DNA of 64,000 nucleotides, taken from JAFLCM01 sp046154665. GTDB lineage: Bacteria > Planctomycetota > Phycisphaerae > Phycisphaerales > UBA1924. The stretch covers positions 33,085 through 97,084 of the forward strand of contig JBJXFG010000101.1 in assembly GCA_046154665.1 (NCBI GenBank), in the 5' to 3' direction. A program made the position numbers and the translations under genes. This document shows positions 33,693 to 42,710 of the stretch, piece by piece. Position 1 is the stretch's first letter; the number at the start of each line of letters is the position of its first letter. The notes under the pieces were generated by a model. The model was not told the DNA's origin, did no database searches, and worked only from the letters and a program-made list of their open reading frames with translations.

Positions 33693-36433
33693 TCGACGAC
33701 TCCTTTCACAAAGAGGCCGGCCCAAAGGGACCACGGCGTGGAACGCGCGGCTTCACGTCGCTGCGCCTCACCCAGACACGCGGCGATGTCGGCGGGTGAG
33801 CCGTAGCCGCGTCGGGCAAGGTCGGCATGGAATGCGGTAAAGAAAGAACGGGCAAACTCGTCGTGCAAACGCCACAGGCTGCCCACCAGCGCCGAAGCGC
33901 CGGCAGCGAGGAAGGCGCGGGCCAGACCGTACCGGTCTTCACCGGGCGTCATCCGCCCTGTCTCGCAGCCCGAAAGCACCACCACCGCGCCGGGGCGCAG
34001 CCGGGAACGAATCTCCCGCGCCGTCACCCACCGATCGGCGGCGCGGAGACGCGAAGACATCGGGAAATCCGCGTCGAATACCCCGTGCCCCGCGAAGTGA
34101 ACCAGATCGGCGTGCGGCAGTTCATCGAGGATGCGCTCAGCGCTCGCGGCCCCGTCGCGCAGCAGCAGGCTCGACGGATAGAGCGGCGCGATCGCCGCGG
34201 CTTCCGCGGAGGCCGATGGAGCCGCGTCGTCGGGCACGCCGATGATCAAGGGGCGCGACGCCGCGCCGTGCATCGGCACGCCCGCACGCAGCAGCGGCGA
34301 AGGGGCCATCGAGACATCGCGGAAGCCATCGCCGCGGATCGATCGCAGTGCGGCGGCCGCGTTCAGCGGCAACGCGTGTACGCCGGGGCAACCCACCAGC
34401 ACGACACGCCGCGAGCCGACGATGTCGGCGACGGGGTCAAGGAACATCTCCGCCACACGCTCGAGGGAGGCCGACGAAAGCGCCCGAGCGCCCGCTTGAG
34501 CCCGATCCACTTCAAACGTAAGTCGGCGTTCCAGGGCCGCGGCGTCCGCGTGCGTCGCCAACTTGCGCCGCGCCACCGCGCCCGACGACGTGACCACAAT
34601 CGCCGACACATGATCGCGATCGACCGCGAACATCACCACGCCCAGATCGGGCGGCATCGAATCGACGAACCGATCGAGCTTCGACACGGGCTGCGTCGAG
34701 GTGTCGTGGAACGCATCGCCGAGCTGCTCGCGCCGATCTTGCAGCCGGTCCAGCCGAGCTTCGAGTTCGGCCAGTTCCGACCGGAGGTTGGTGTCGCTCG
34801 CGCACGGGTGCTTCGGGGTCGGGCCGAGATTGGTGTACAGCGCGTTCAGCCGCGCGACGCACACGCGATACTCCGCCTCGTCCGCCCCAACGTGCGGCCC
34901 GCCGCGCTCGGGCCGCATCTCGTTGAGCGTGCGCGCCTTCAGCAGCGTGGCGGCGTTGAAGGCCTCGGCCAGCGCGTCGGGCTCGGAACCGTCGAGCGCG
35001 AAGGCGAAGCAGTCGAGGTACAGGCTGCTGCTGGATTCGAGATACGCCGTGCGCAGCCGCTCGGCGCGGATGGCACCGCGGCGTCGCTCGGCCAGACGGA
35101 TGGACTCGCGGAACGCCGCCCGTGCCGCGACGCGATCGCCAAGCATCGCCAGTGCCGAAGCCTTCACATGCCACAGGCGCGACCCCAGCGCCGACGACGC
35201 CGACCCGGCCAGGTGCGCCAGCGCTTCTTCGACGCGCCGCAGCGCCGCCCGCGCATCGCGCGCGTGCAGATCGATCATCGCCAGCGTCGCCTCGGCACGG
35301 ACGCTGAACAGCGGCCCGTGGTCCGTCGTCGCCAGCGCGGCGCGGACCAGGCCGCGGGCTCGCTCATCCCCGCCCGCCGCCAGCGCGAGCTCGGCCAGAG
35401 CCAATCGCGATTCGGCCAGCAGCGGCCCCGCGCCGCACTCCGCCGCCGTCGTCACGCCCTGATTGAACAGCGACTCGGCACCGGCACGATCGCCCGACAG
35501 CATCCGCGCGATCCCCGCCCCCACCAGCGAGCGGCACACCTCACGCGTCAGCCCCGCCTTTTTCAGCACCGGCAACGCCCGCTCAAACAAGCGAATGCTC
35601 TTCTCGTGAGCACCCGCGGCGAGCAGCGCGTCGGCTTCTTCCGCAAGCAGCCGCGCCGCGTCCGCGTGCGCGCCCGCCTTCTCAAGGCCCGACACCGCGC
35701 GGTCAAACCGCGGCAGCGCCGCATCGATCTCGCCGCGACGGCTCAGCAAATCCGCGACATTCCCCTCGACCACCGCCGCGGCGTGCACATGACCCGCCCG
35801 CGAGAGCAGTTCCAGCGCCAACTCGAACGACGCGTACGCCTCATCGAATCGATCAAGATCAAGCAGCGCCTCGGCCCGGTTGCTCGCCAGCATCCCGCGC
35901 GGCAGCGGATCATCCGGCAGCCCCGCCGCGGCGTCATCAAAGCACCGCAGCGCCTCCGGCGCGCGACCCGTCATCCGCAGCACGATCCCCAGATTCACTC
36001 TCGCCTTCGCGCTCATCGCGGTCTGTCCGACGGCGTCGAACGCCTCGCACGCCTTCCGCGCCGCTTCGGCCGCTTCGGGCAGCCTGCCCAATCGAGCCAA
36101 CGGCTGCACCTGTGTCAGCCACAAGGGGCCGAGCTCGCCGGCCTGCCCCACCGCCTCAGCGATCCGCCGAGCTTCTTCAAGATCGGCCAGCGCCGGCTCG
36201 AACCGGTTCGCGTAGCACAGCGCGTGCGCCCGCGCCGCCAGCAATCCGATGCGCGACGCCGAATCTTCCGGCACATCTGCGAGCACACTCGCCGCATACT
36301 CGACGGCACCCAGAGCGTCGCCGAGGGCCATCTCACGCACACGCGTCGCCGCCGCGGCACAACGGTCCGACGGCACCGTCTCTGCGCCAGTCGACGTTGC
36401 GGCACGGGGGATGTCGTGGTGAAGGATCATCAT
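33689..36433 (-). CDS. TPR-CHAT caspase-like protease
   Basis: The predicted protein is 914 residues. Residues about 30-560 are a long array of TPR-like helical repeats (ALADLEEARRIAEAVGQ, ALRCFDDAAAGLP, AYASFELALELLSRAG, SIRLFERALPVLKKAG). A coiled-coil segment follows (LAELEARLDRLQDRREQL). The C-terminal 300 residues are a CHAT domain with the catalytic His in DLVHFAGHGVFDA near residue 780 and the catalytic Cys in VVVLSGCETGRMTPGE near 822. CHAT proteases are relatives of caspases and separase, usually switched on through their TPR arrays, and cytoplasmic; no signal or membrane helix is present. The start directly abuts the stop of the anti-sigma-like gene. The context suggests it controls, or is controlled with, the sigma factor. 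Confidence 0.9.
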   Translation of the reverse strand: MMILHHDIPRAATSTGAETVPSDRCAAAATRVREMALGDALGAVEYAASVLADVPEDSASRIGLLAARAHALCYANRFEPALADLEEARRIAEAVGQAGELGPLWLTQVQPLARLGRLPEAAEAARKACEAFDAVGQTAMSAKARVNLGIVLRMTGRAPEALRCFDDAAAGLPDDPLPRGMLASNRAEALLDLDRFDEAYASFELALELLSRAGHVHAAAVVEGNVADLLSRRGEIDAALPRFDRAVSGLEKAGAHADAARLLAEEADALLAAGAHEKSIRLFERALPVLKKAGLTREVCRSLVGAGIARMLSGDRAGAESLFNQGVTTAAECGAGPLLAESRLALAELALAAGGDERARGLVRAALATTDHGPLFSVRAEATLAMIDLHARDARAALRRVEEALAHLAGSASSALGSRLWHVKASALAMLGDRVAARAAFRESIRLAERRRGAIRAERLRTAYLESSSSLYLDCFAFALDGSEPDALAEAFNAATLLKARTLNEMRPERGGPHVGADEAEYRVCVARLNALYTNLGPTPKHPCASDTNLRSELAELEARLDRLQDRREQLGDAFHDTSTQPVSKLDRFVDSMPPDLGVVMFAVDRDHVSAIVVTSSGAVARRKLATHADAAALERRLTFEVDRAQAGARALSSASLERVAEMFLDPVADIVGSRRVVLVGCPGVHALPLNAAAALRSIRGDGFRDVSMAPSPLLRAGVPMHGAASRPLIIGVPDDAAPSASAEAAAIAPLYPSSLLLRDGAASAERILDELPHADLVHFAGHGVFDADFPMSSRLRAADRWVTAREIRSRLRPGAVVVLSGCETGRMTPGEDRYGLARAFLAAGASALVGSLWRLHDEFARSFFTAFHADLARRGYGSPADIAACLGEAQRREAARSTPWSLWAGLFVKGVVE

Positions 36434-37069
36434 TCAGCCGGTTTTGTCAGGCACTGCGATGCCGAACGATTCGATGACGACGGTGCCGCCGTCGGACGTG
36501 GTCAGTTCCCAGCGGTAGGTGCCCGGTGCCAGCGACACTTCGAAATAGCCGTCGGCCTCGAGTCTGCACGCGGTCACGTTCTCATCGTCCGGCCCGATCG
36601 CCGCCAGCCCGCGCGCCGGCGTCGCACACTCGACCTGGCCCTGCACCAGCAGCAACCCGCGCGATGTGGGCTCCGCCGTCACCCGGAAATCGATAGCGAC
36701 TTCTTCGCACTCAGCGCGGATGATCCCACCCGTCGACGCGCCTCGATAGCCATGCACCGGGGCCCTCAGCGTGTTCGCCACAATCGTCGCCACCGCTTCG
36801 CCCGCCCGCGCCGCCTGCGCGAGCCACGACTCGGACCGCCCCTTCATCAGGGCGGCCAGGCGGGCACGCTGTTCGGCGCTGGTCGTCATCGTCGGCTCAA
36901 CCGTCCCCGCGGCACGCAACCTCTGCACCGCACCCTCGATCGCACCCAGCCGCGACGCCGCGGCAGGAGTTGCCTGGATCGCCGCACGGAGCTTGGCGGC
37001 GTCGGCGTCGGACACCTCGCCCAGGGCGAGGCGGGCCAGTGTTTCATCGGTGAGTTCGTGGTCATGCAT
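36434..37069 (-). CDS. Soluble anti-sigma-like protein with C-terminal beta-sandwich
   Basis: The predicted protein is 211 residues. The first 50 (LTDETLARLALGEVSDADAA, then LRAAIQATPAAASRL) resemble the helical anti-sigma domain of ZAS-type proteins but lack the zinc-binding His/Cys cluster. A helical linker follows (about 75-110), then a beta-rich domain resembling a carboxypeptidase-regulatory or immunoglobulin-like fold (VTACRLEADGYFEVSLAPGT, YRWELTTSDGGTVVIE). No membrane helix is seen, which is unusual for an ECF anti-sigma factor. The ATG at 37069 is chosen from the domain start. It lies between the sigma gene (132-base gap) and the TPR-CHAT gene (no gap), making it the obvious candidate substrate or adaptor. 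This is inference. Confidence 0.6.
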   Translation of the reverse strand: MHDHELTDETLARLALGEVSDADAAKLRAAIQATPAAASRLGAIEGAVQRLRAAGTVEPTMTTSAEQRARLAALMKGRSESWLAQAARAGEAVATIVANTLRAPVHGYRGASTGGIIRAECEEVAIDFRVTAEPTSRGLLLVQGQVECATPARGLAAIGPDDENVTACRLEADGYFEVSLAPGTYRWELTTSDGGTVVIESFGIAVPDKTG

Positions 37070-37200
37070 AGGGCACCGCAATCCTAGAGACAGCCATACG
37101 CCGCTCTGATACACGCGCGGCGGAAATCACTCATCAAAATCACTGCATCGCGTGCGGGATTCCCCGCGCCGCGAAGTGAGGCGTTCGTTCGGGCCGCCTT

Positions 37201-37734
37201 TCACATCTCCAGTCCCAAAAGCTCCCCCAGCTTGGCCAGACACCGGGCACGCGTCGGCCCGATGCTCCCCATCGGAATTCCCAGCCTCTGACTCAGCGCG
37301 GCGTAGTCCGGCTTCGCCGATGCAGCCAGCGCCTTCAGGATCTCCTGGCACCGATGGCCCAGTTCAGCCAACGCTTCTCGGACGCGCTGCGCTTGCTCCA
37401 AATCAGTGAAGCGATCCGAGGGATCGGGGCCGGCATCGGCCGCTCCCTCGCTCTGGGCCTCGAACTTGGCAGAGTGCTTCTTCACACGCCACGCCTCGCG
37501 CTGCGCGGTCATCGACAGCCAGCCGGCGAGCGCCTTGGGCTCACGGATCGAGCTCAACCGCCGCACAAGCGTCGAGAAAACCGCCTGCGCCACGTCGTCG
37601 CACTGGTCTTCGCGCAGGCCGCATCGGCGCGCCACCGCATATACAAGCCCGGCGTACTGGTCCACCAACGCGGACCACGCGGACTGATCTCCTTTCAGAC
37701 AGCGCTCAATCAGTGACTCCAGTTCTTCGCTCAC
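37201..37734 (-). CDS. ECF-type RNA polymerase sigma factor
   Basis: The predicted protein is 177 residues. Region 2 is visible as ALVDQYAGLVYAVARRCGL, DVAQAVFSTLVRRLSSI and ALAGWLSMTAQREAWRV. Region 4 is HRCQEILKALAAS, YAALSQRLGIPMGSIGPTRA, a helix-turn-helix ending in RCLAKLGELLG. It should direct RNA polymerase to promoters not identified here. A GTG at 37734 (VSEELESLIERCLKGDQSAW) fits the family start. Upstream ATGs at 37809 and 37821 would add 25-30 residues with no family resemblance. It is the first gene of the leftward operon with the anti-sigma-like, TPR-CHAT and subtilase genes. Confidence 0.85.
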   Translation of the reverse strand: MSEELESLIERCLKGDQSAWSALVDQYAGLVYAVARRCGLREDQCDDVAQAVFSTLVRRLSSIREPKALAGWLSMTAQREAWRVKKHSAKFEAQSEGAADAGPDPSDRFTDLEQAQRVREALAELGHRCQEILKALAASAKPDYAALSQRLGIPMGSIGPTRARCLAKLGELLGLEM

Positions 37735-37886
37735 TCTTGAGCGTATGCGGCGAATCGGCGCGATTTCTTTCACGTCATGTATCAGACGTGCGGCCTGTGT
37801 GCTCTGCATGGGAGAACCCATCGACCGCCTCACGTTGAGAAGGTCGCAAGGGTTCAAACGAACCACACCCACGGAGAATCGAGACC

Positions 37887-38978
37887 ATGAACCGCAACAC
37901 CCTCATCGTGACCGCCGCCGCCGCCCTGACCATGATCGCCGGCACCGCCTCGGGCCAGACCGTCCGCGCCACCCCGATCGGCTCGACGCTGAACCAGCTG
38001 GCCAACCCCGGCCTGCTCCAGCTCACCACCAACAACGCCCAGCAGCAGATCGAAGTCATCGTCGGGCCCCTGCCCGGTGACGTCACCGTCAGCGGCATCC
38101 CCAACCTCCCCAACGGCGGCGTCTACGCCGGCATCACCTCGATCCGCCTCACCACCGGCTCGGCCCAGGACTTCGTCGAGTTCCGCTTCACCTCCGACGT
38201 CACGCCCGACGTGTTCGTCGACACCCGCGGCGGCAACTCCGACATCAAGTTCACCTACGAAGTCCCCACCAGCCTCGCCGAGATGAACACCAACGTCATG
38301 GTCGCCGGCTCGACCGGCAACGACGTCGTCACCTTCAACGTCGAGTCCCGCGTCGCCTCGTTCGTCAGCAACTGGGCCGTCAACCAGGGCGCCGGCAACA
38401 ACGAGACCATCGTCAGCTTCAACTCGCCCGAGATCACCGACACCCTCTCGATGTCGCTCGCCCAGACCAGCGGCAACGGCGCCGACAAGCTCGAAATCGG
38501 CATCGTCTCCGGCGCCGCCACCCTCAGCACCAACATCTCCGGCACCCTCGGCGGCAACACCGACACCGCCAACCTCTTCATCAGCAGCCTGGTCCCCACC
38601 ACCGGCTCGTCGCTCTACAACTTCTCGCTCGGAACCGGCAACGACTCGTTCTCGTCCGAGATCATCGCCCCTGACTCGACCTTCAACGTCGCCGGACAGG
38701 TCTCCGGCAGCGACGGCTTCGACACCCTCGTCTACAAGCAGGAAGCCAACGGCGACACCAACCTCACCCTCGACGGCGGCAACGGCAACGACCTCACCGA
38801 CATGTTCTTCAAGGGCCTCGTCACCGGCGCTCCCAAGCAGCTCGGCGGCGCCGGCAACGACGAACTCAAGATGTTCGTCGACGGCCCCATCCTCTGCTTC
38901 CCCATCCTCGACGGCGGAGCGGGCATCGACAAGGCCTCCGGCTTCGGCACCTTCATCAGCGTCGAGCAGATCAACTGA
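37887..38978 (+). CDS. Secreted beta-rich protein with GGxGND-type repeats
   Basis: The predicted protein is 363 residues. The signal peptide (MNRNTLIVTAAAALTMIAG) ends near ASGQ. The remainder is beta-rich and low in Cys, Lys and Arg, with several Ca-binding-like turns resembling RTX/hemolysin nonapeptides (LDGGNGNDL, LGGAGNDEL, LDGGAGIDKA). These fall in the last 80 residues. It is probably a surface or extracellular structural protein of unknown role. It is divergent from the sigma operon and is followed by two strong hairpins. Confidence 0.7.
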   Translation: MNRNTLIVTAAAALTMIAGTASGQTVRATPIGSTLNQLANPGLLQLTTNNAQQQIEVIVGPLPGDVTVSGIPNLPNGGVYAGITSIRLTTGSAQDFVEFRFTSDVTPDVFVDTRGGNSDIKFTYEVPTSLAEMNTNVMVAGSTGNDVVTFNVESRVASFVSNWAVNQGAGNNETIVSFNSPEITDTLSMSLAQTSGNGADKLEIGIVSGAATLSTNISGTLGGNTDTANLFISSLVPTTGSSLYNFSLGTGNDSFSSEIIAPDSTFNVAGQVSGSDGFDTLVYKQEANGDTNLTLDGGNGNDLTDMFFKGLVTGAPKQLGGAGNDELKMFVDGPILCFPILDGGAGIDKASGFGTFISVEQIN

Positions 38979-39041
38979 TGCGACAGGCCCCCGATGATCC
39001 TCACCACACCGGCGGGGATCAACAGGCCACGTCCGTCAGAA

Positions 39042-39097
39042 GGTCCCTGAAGGTCGGCGGTCCCTTTTCCCTCCCCTTCGGCTGACCTTCAGGGACC
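39042..39097. repeat. 14-bp perfect inverted repeat downstream of the secreted protein
   Basis: GGTCCCTGAAGGTC (39042-39055) and GACCTTCAGGGACC (39084-39097) pair across 28 bases. With the terminator at 39126 it fills the gap before the epimerase gene (38979-39311), where no gene is seen. Confidence 0.7.
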
Positions 39098-39125
39098 ACT
39101 CAAGTCCTCTCTCCCTTCGGTACAA

Positions 39126-39160
39126 GGGCCGACGGTGCAAACCGTCGGCCCTCTTTCATT
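39126..39160 (+). terminator. Intrinsic terminator
   Basis: GGGCCGACGG (39126-39135) pairs perfectly with CCGTCGGCCC (39142-39151) around TGCAAA and is followed by TCTTTCATT. Confidence 0.8.
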
Positions 39161-39311
39161 TCTCGTGCGATGCACCCGGCCCGTCCGCCGAAAACCGCCG
39201 CGACGACACCAGGGCCCTCGGACCCGCTCAACCCCCCGGCCACCGCCCGCGCGAGCCCGCACTCCGCAGACCCCTTTCCCCACCTCCCGCTCGGCGATAG
39301 ACTTCCCACCG

Positions 39312-40379
39312 GTGAACTTCCCCGCCGACAAGGTGGATTCTTTCCGTCGAGCCCTCAAGGGCCGCACGGTGTGCGTGACCGGCGGGGCCGGGTTCATCGG
39401 CGGGCACCTCGCCTCGACGCTGCTCGAACTCGGTGCCGAAGTACAGATCATCGACGATCTCTCGAACGCCGACGCGGGCCTGCCCGCGTCGCTCGTCGAT
39501 CGTCACCCCGGGCGGTGCCGCTTCGTGTTCGGTTCGATCCTTGATCCACGTGCGCTCTCGGAAGCGGTGATGGGGGCCGAGATTGTCTTCCATCTCGCCG
39601 CCATGGGCAGCGTGCCGCGCTCGATCGCCGAGCCTGAGCGGAGCATGGCCGTCAATCTCACCGGCACGCTGCGCGTCGCTCAGGCGTGCCGCGAGGCCGG
39701 CGTACGGCGCTGGGTCTATTCCGCCAGCAGCAGCGCCTACGGCGACGACCCCTCGGGCGGCGCGACCGGGGGGCGGGGCCCTTGCGTCGAGACAATGTCG
39801 CCGCGCCCCATGTCGCCCTACGCCGTCAGCAAACTCGGCGGCGAGTACATCATCCGAACCTGGGCGGTGTGCTACGCGCTGCCGGGGATGTCGCTCCGCT
39901 ACTTCAACATCTTCGGCCCGCGCCAGCCCTCTGACAGCCCCTACTCCGCCGTCATCGCACGCTTCATCCGCAAGCTCAGCGAGGGCCAGCGCCCGGTGGT
40001 CTACGGCGACGGCTTACAGACGCGCGACTTCACCCCGGTCGACAACGCCGTCTACGCGAATCTGCTGGCGGCGACCGGCACCCGCGAGCCGCGCGGCGAA
40101 GTCGTCAACATCGGCCTGGGCCGCCGCACCACCGTCCTCGAGCTTATCAGCCACCTCTCACGCCTGACGGGCCGCGGCGACGCCACCCCGGCGTTCGAGC
40201 CCGAACGCACCGGCGACATCCCCCACTCCCAGGCCGACATCACCCGAGCCCGCGAGCTGCTGGGCTACGAGCCCGTCCGCACCTTTGAGGAGGGGCTGCA
40301 GGCCACCGTCGATTGGTTCACCCGTGCGCCGAGTCAAGTGGAAAGCACGAACACCGGGGCCCGCGCGGCACGGGTGTGA
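39312..40379 (+). CDS. NAD-dependent sugar epimerase/dehydratase (SDR family)
   Basis: The predicted protein is 355 residues. The Rossmann motif is VTGGAGFIGGHLASTLLELG. The catalytic Tyr/Lys pair is in MSPYAVSKLGGEYI and the Ser lies in YSASSSAYGD. RYFNIFGPRQ and DGLQTRDFTPVDNAV are typical of extended SDRs acting on UDP-hexoses (UDP-glucose or UDP-GlcNAc 4-epimerase, WbpP-like). It may make a surface-polysaccharide or nonulosonate precursor, but it is 15 kb from the Neu genes. The GTG at 39312 is chosen because sequence upstream is Pro/Arg-rich and overlaps the terminator. Confidence 0.88.
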   Translation: MNFPADKVDSFRRALKGRTVCVTGGAGFIGGHLASTLLELGAEVQIIDDLSNADAGLPASLVDRHPGRCRFVFGSILDPRALSEAVMGAEIVFHLAAMGSVPRSIAEPERSMAVNLTGTLRVAQACREAGVRRWVYSASSSAYGDDPSGGATGGRGPCVETMSPRPMSPYAVSKLGGEYIIRTWAVCYALPGMSLRYFNIFGPRQPSDSPYSAVIARFIRKLSEGQRPVVYGDGLQTRDFTPVDNAVYANLLAATGTREPRGEVVNIGLGRRTTVLELISHLSRLTGRGDATPAFEPERTGDIPHSQADITRARELLGYEPVRTFEEGLQATVDWFTRAPSQVESTNTGARAARV

Positions 40380-40419
40380 GCGCGCCCGAGGCAGGACGGA
40401 GCGCCGTCGTCCCGCCGTT

Positions 40420-41565
40420 CTAAGCGATCCGCACCATCACCACCGTCTCGCGCTCGACGCTCAGCCGCACGCCCGCCGGCCACTCGAATCGCTTGGGCTC
40501 ACCCGAGCGCGAGCGAATCGCCCGCGCCGCCGCGTCGAGCGAGCGTGCGGGCAGCGCATCCAGCGCCTCGCGCCGAGTCAGCCGCGCGAAAGCAAGCCGA
40601 AGCGCCTGAGCGAGCACCACCGCCGACGCCTCGCGCAGCGCGGCCCGCTCCCACGAGAAGCCCGCGGAACCATCGCGCCGCGGACTCGGCACCGCCGAAC
40701 GCCGCAGAACTCGGCGTGCCTCCCGCTGCAAGAGCTCGTGCGCCGAAGCCACGGTCGCCGCCGCGCCCGTCGAGCGGCCCGAGGCCCCCGGCCGCAGCTC
40801 TTCCAGGATCGGGATCACACGCCGCCGCAGCGCGCTCCGCATCCGCGACTCGTCCGCGTTGGTCGCATCCTCACACCAGCCCACCTCCGCGAATCGGCAG
40901 ACCGCGCACGCCTGCTCGTGCGTCACCCCGAGCATGGGACGGATCAGCGTGACATCGTGCCCGGGCCGCTCACCCGGCGCGAGTCGGCGCGAAGACGCCA
41001 AGCCGCGCAGCCCGCCGGTGCCGCTGCCGCGAATCAGGGCCATGAGAACGCTTTCAAGCTGGTCCCCGCCGTGGTGACCGGTGGCCACAAATCCGCAATC
41101 GTGTTGACGTGCCATCCGCAGCAGCGCCGCGTAACGCCGCCGACGCGCGGCACCCTCCGCGTTCCGCGTTCCGACGCTCTCCGCCGGTTCATCCGCCAGG
41201 TCGGCCTCGACAAACGGCACATCAAGCCGCGTCGCCAGCTTCCGCACCGCATCGCGGTCTGACAGCGACGCCGCGCGCGGACGCATCGTGTGGACCACAT
41301 GGGCAATGACCATCGGGCACCGCGCGGCGTGCAGCGCCAGCGCCAGCCCCGTTGAATCCGCGCCGCCCGAGCACGCCACCAGCGTGCGCCTCGATTCGGG
41401 CGCGGCATCGGCGGTGAGCCTTCGCCACGCGCCGATCACAGAACGAGAGAAGGGAAGTCGGCGCAGCGCCGAGAGATCGCGTCCGGTGTGTTCATCCACG
41501 CCGACAACCTCTCGCTTCGCCTCGCTCAACCTCGAAGAACGTCGTGGTTCTTGCGGGAGATGCAT
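40420..41565 (-). CDS. tilS: tRNA(Ile)-lysidine synthase TilS
   Basis: The predicted protein is 381 residues. The ATP-PPi loop is LVACSGGADSTGLALALH near residues 63-80, followed by HVVHTMRPRA, TRNAEGAARRRRYAAL, FVATGHHGGDQLESVLMALI and the motif WCEDATNADESRMRSALRRR that contacts tRNA. TilS converts C34 of tRNA-Ile(CAU) to lysidine so that it reads AUA. The C-terminal domain is short. The ATG at 41565 is used. It is divergent from the gene at 41841. Confidence 0.93.
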   Translation of the reverse strand: MHLPQEPRRSSRLSEAKREVVGVDEHTGRDLSALRRLPFSRSVIGAWRRLTADAAPESRRTLVACSGGADSTGLALALHAARCPMVIAHVVHTMRPRAASLSDRDAVRKLATRLDVPFVEADLADEPAESVGTRNAEGAARRRRYAALLRMARQHDCGFVATGHHGGDQLESVLMALIRGSGTGGLRGLASSRRLAPGERPGHDVTLIRPMLGVTHEQACAVCRFAEVGWCEDATNADESRMRSALRRRVIPILEELRPGASGRSTGAAATVASAHELLQREARRVLRRSAVPSPRRDGSAGFSWERAALREASAVVLAQALRLAFARLTRREALDALPARSLDAAARAIRSRSGEPKRFEWPAGVRLSVERETVVMVRIA

Positions 41566-41840
41566 AGTCTCAGTCTATCGGCGTCCGGAGCGCGTTGTCC
41601 GCGCGATTGGGGCGCTTCTGCGCGAATTCCCCACGAGAGTGTGCCGCCGCGCCGCACCGCTCCATCGGCTCACGCCGACCCCGCGAGGTGCTGAAAATGA
41701 CCGCCGGCGCGACCGCCTCGGGCCGACCGAAACTTCACGCGGGCCCGCCGCCACGCCCGATCTGTTGATCCACCACGCGGGGACCGCGTGCCGAGTGTGG
41801 CCTCCCCTCCGGAGGGGTATCGCAGGAGTGCGAAGACGCA

Positions 41841-42611
41841 ATGGAGTTGCACGGACCGCCCGAACTCGCACCACCCGACACCGACGCTGCCGTCGAACCG
41901 GAAGTGGTCAGCCCTGCTGGACTTGCGCCTCAGGGATCGAATCCGCCCGAGGCCCCGGCACTGCAAGTTCAAACAGCTCAGTCGCTGCCTGCGGAACCGA
42001 CCGACGGTGCGCCGGCCCACGAACTTGTGCCGCTGCCCGTACCACCCCCGCGTGGCCTGAGCAACCTCGACGCCGGCACGATCGTCGCCGGTGTCGTCGT
42101 CGTGCTGGGCCTGATCGTCGCGGCGTGGCTCCGCCAGGGAGGATTCAGGACAGCGAACAGCAAAAATCGGGCAGCGACGCTCCTTCCATCCGGCGACACC
42201 GACGCCACCATTTCCACCCGATCGGGTGCGTCATTCGCCGCCGACCACACCAAGCAGATCGAGACGCTCGCACAGCTCGTACGCGAAGCCGACGCCCGCA
42301 TCCGCGAACTGCGGACGCTGAAGGCCGAACTCCGCTCCCTCGGCGTCACCCCAGCACAACGCGAGCAGCACACAAACGATCGCCAGCCCGTCGAGCCCGC
42401 CAACGAGTTCGATTCTTCGCCGATTTCCCCGCGCGAAACCCCAGCGTCGCCCGACGCTCTCGCCCCCGCCGACCCGCTGGCCCACCGCATCGTCGAGCTC
42501 GCCCGCGCCGGCAAGACCCCCGTCGAGATCGCGGGCGAACTCCATGAGCACACCGGCAAGATCGAACTCATCCTCGCGCTCGAGCGAGTGCGGCCAACCC
42601 GCCAAGCGTGA
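41841..42611 (+). CDS. Single-pass membrane protein with C-terminal HTH-like DUF6115/SwrB-type segment
   Basis: The predicted protein is 256 residues. A 70-residue Pro/Ala-rich N terminus precedes one membrane helix (AGTIVAGVVVVLGLIVAAWL type, about residues 78-97). A coiled coil follows (IETLAQLVREADARIRELRT), then a disordered linker and a 35-residue C-terminal helix-turn-helix-like segment (RIVELARAGKTPVEIAGEL, then KIELILALER). That ending resembles DUF6115/DUF2802 and the SwrB family linked to flagellar genes in other bacteria. CAGGAG lies 11 bases before the ATG. Function is unknown; a role with the flagellum is a guess. Confidence 0.6.
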   Translation: MELHGPPELAPPDTDAAVEPEVVSPAGLAPQGSNPPEAPALQVQTAQSLPAEPTDGAPAHELVPLPVPPPRGLSNLDAGTIVAGVVVVLGLIVAAWLRQGGFRTANSKNRAATLLPSGDTDATISTRSGASFAADHTKQIETLAQLVREADARIRELRTLKAELRSLGVTPAQREQHTNDRQPVEPANEFDSSPISPRETPASPDALAPADPLAHRIVELARAGKTPVEIAGELHEHTGKIELILALERVRPTRQA

Positions 42612-42710
42612 CGAATCAGACAGTCACACGCGGCGAAAACAGTCAACACCCGAGCTCTCCGCATGTCCGCGGTGAATCCAGCTGTCGAGTTCCCCCACTA
42701 CACTCGACCC

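Noticed and set aside
33827..37087. Rightward open frame of about 1086 codons opposite TPR-CHAT and the anti-sigma-like gene
   Set aside because: Arg/Gln/His-rich antisense shadow crossing two real genes; common in high-GC DNA.
40420..41565. Functional link between tilS and the CAT-anticodon tRNA at 3027
   Set aside because: Identity as Ile2 rather than elongator Met could not be settled from the sequence, and the genes are 37 kb apart.
42663..42710. Upstream ATG extension of the adenosyltransferase
   Set aside because: The family sequence begins at MVRLSKIYTKFGDEG (42711) and the extension has no family resemblance.
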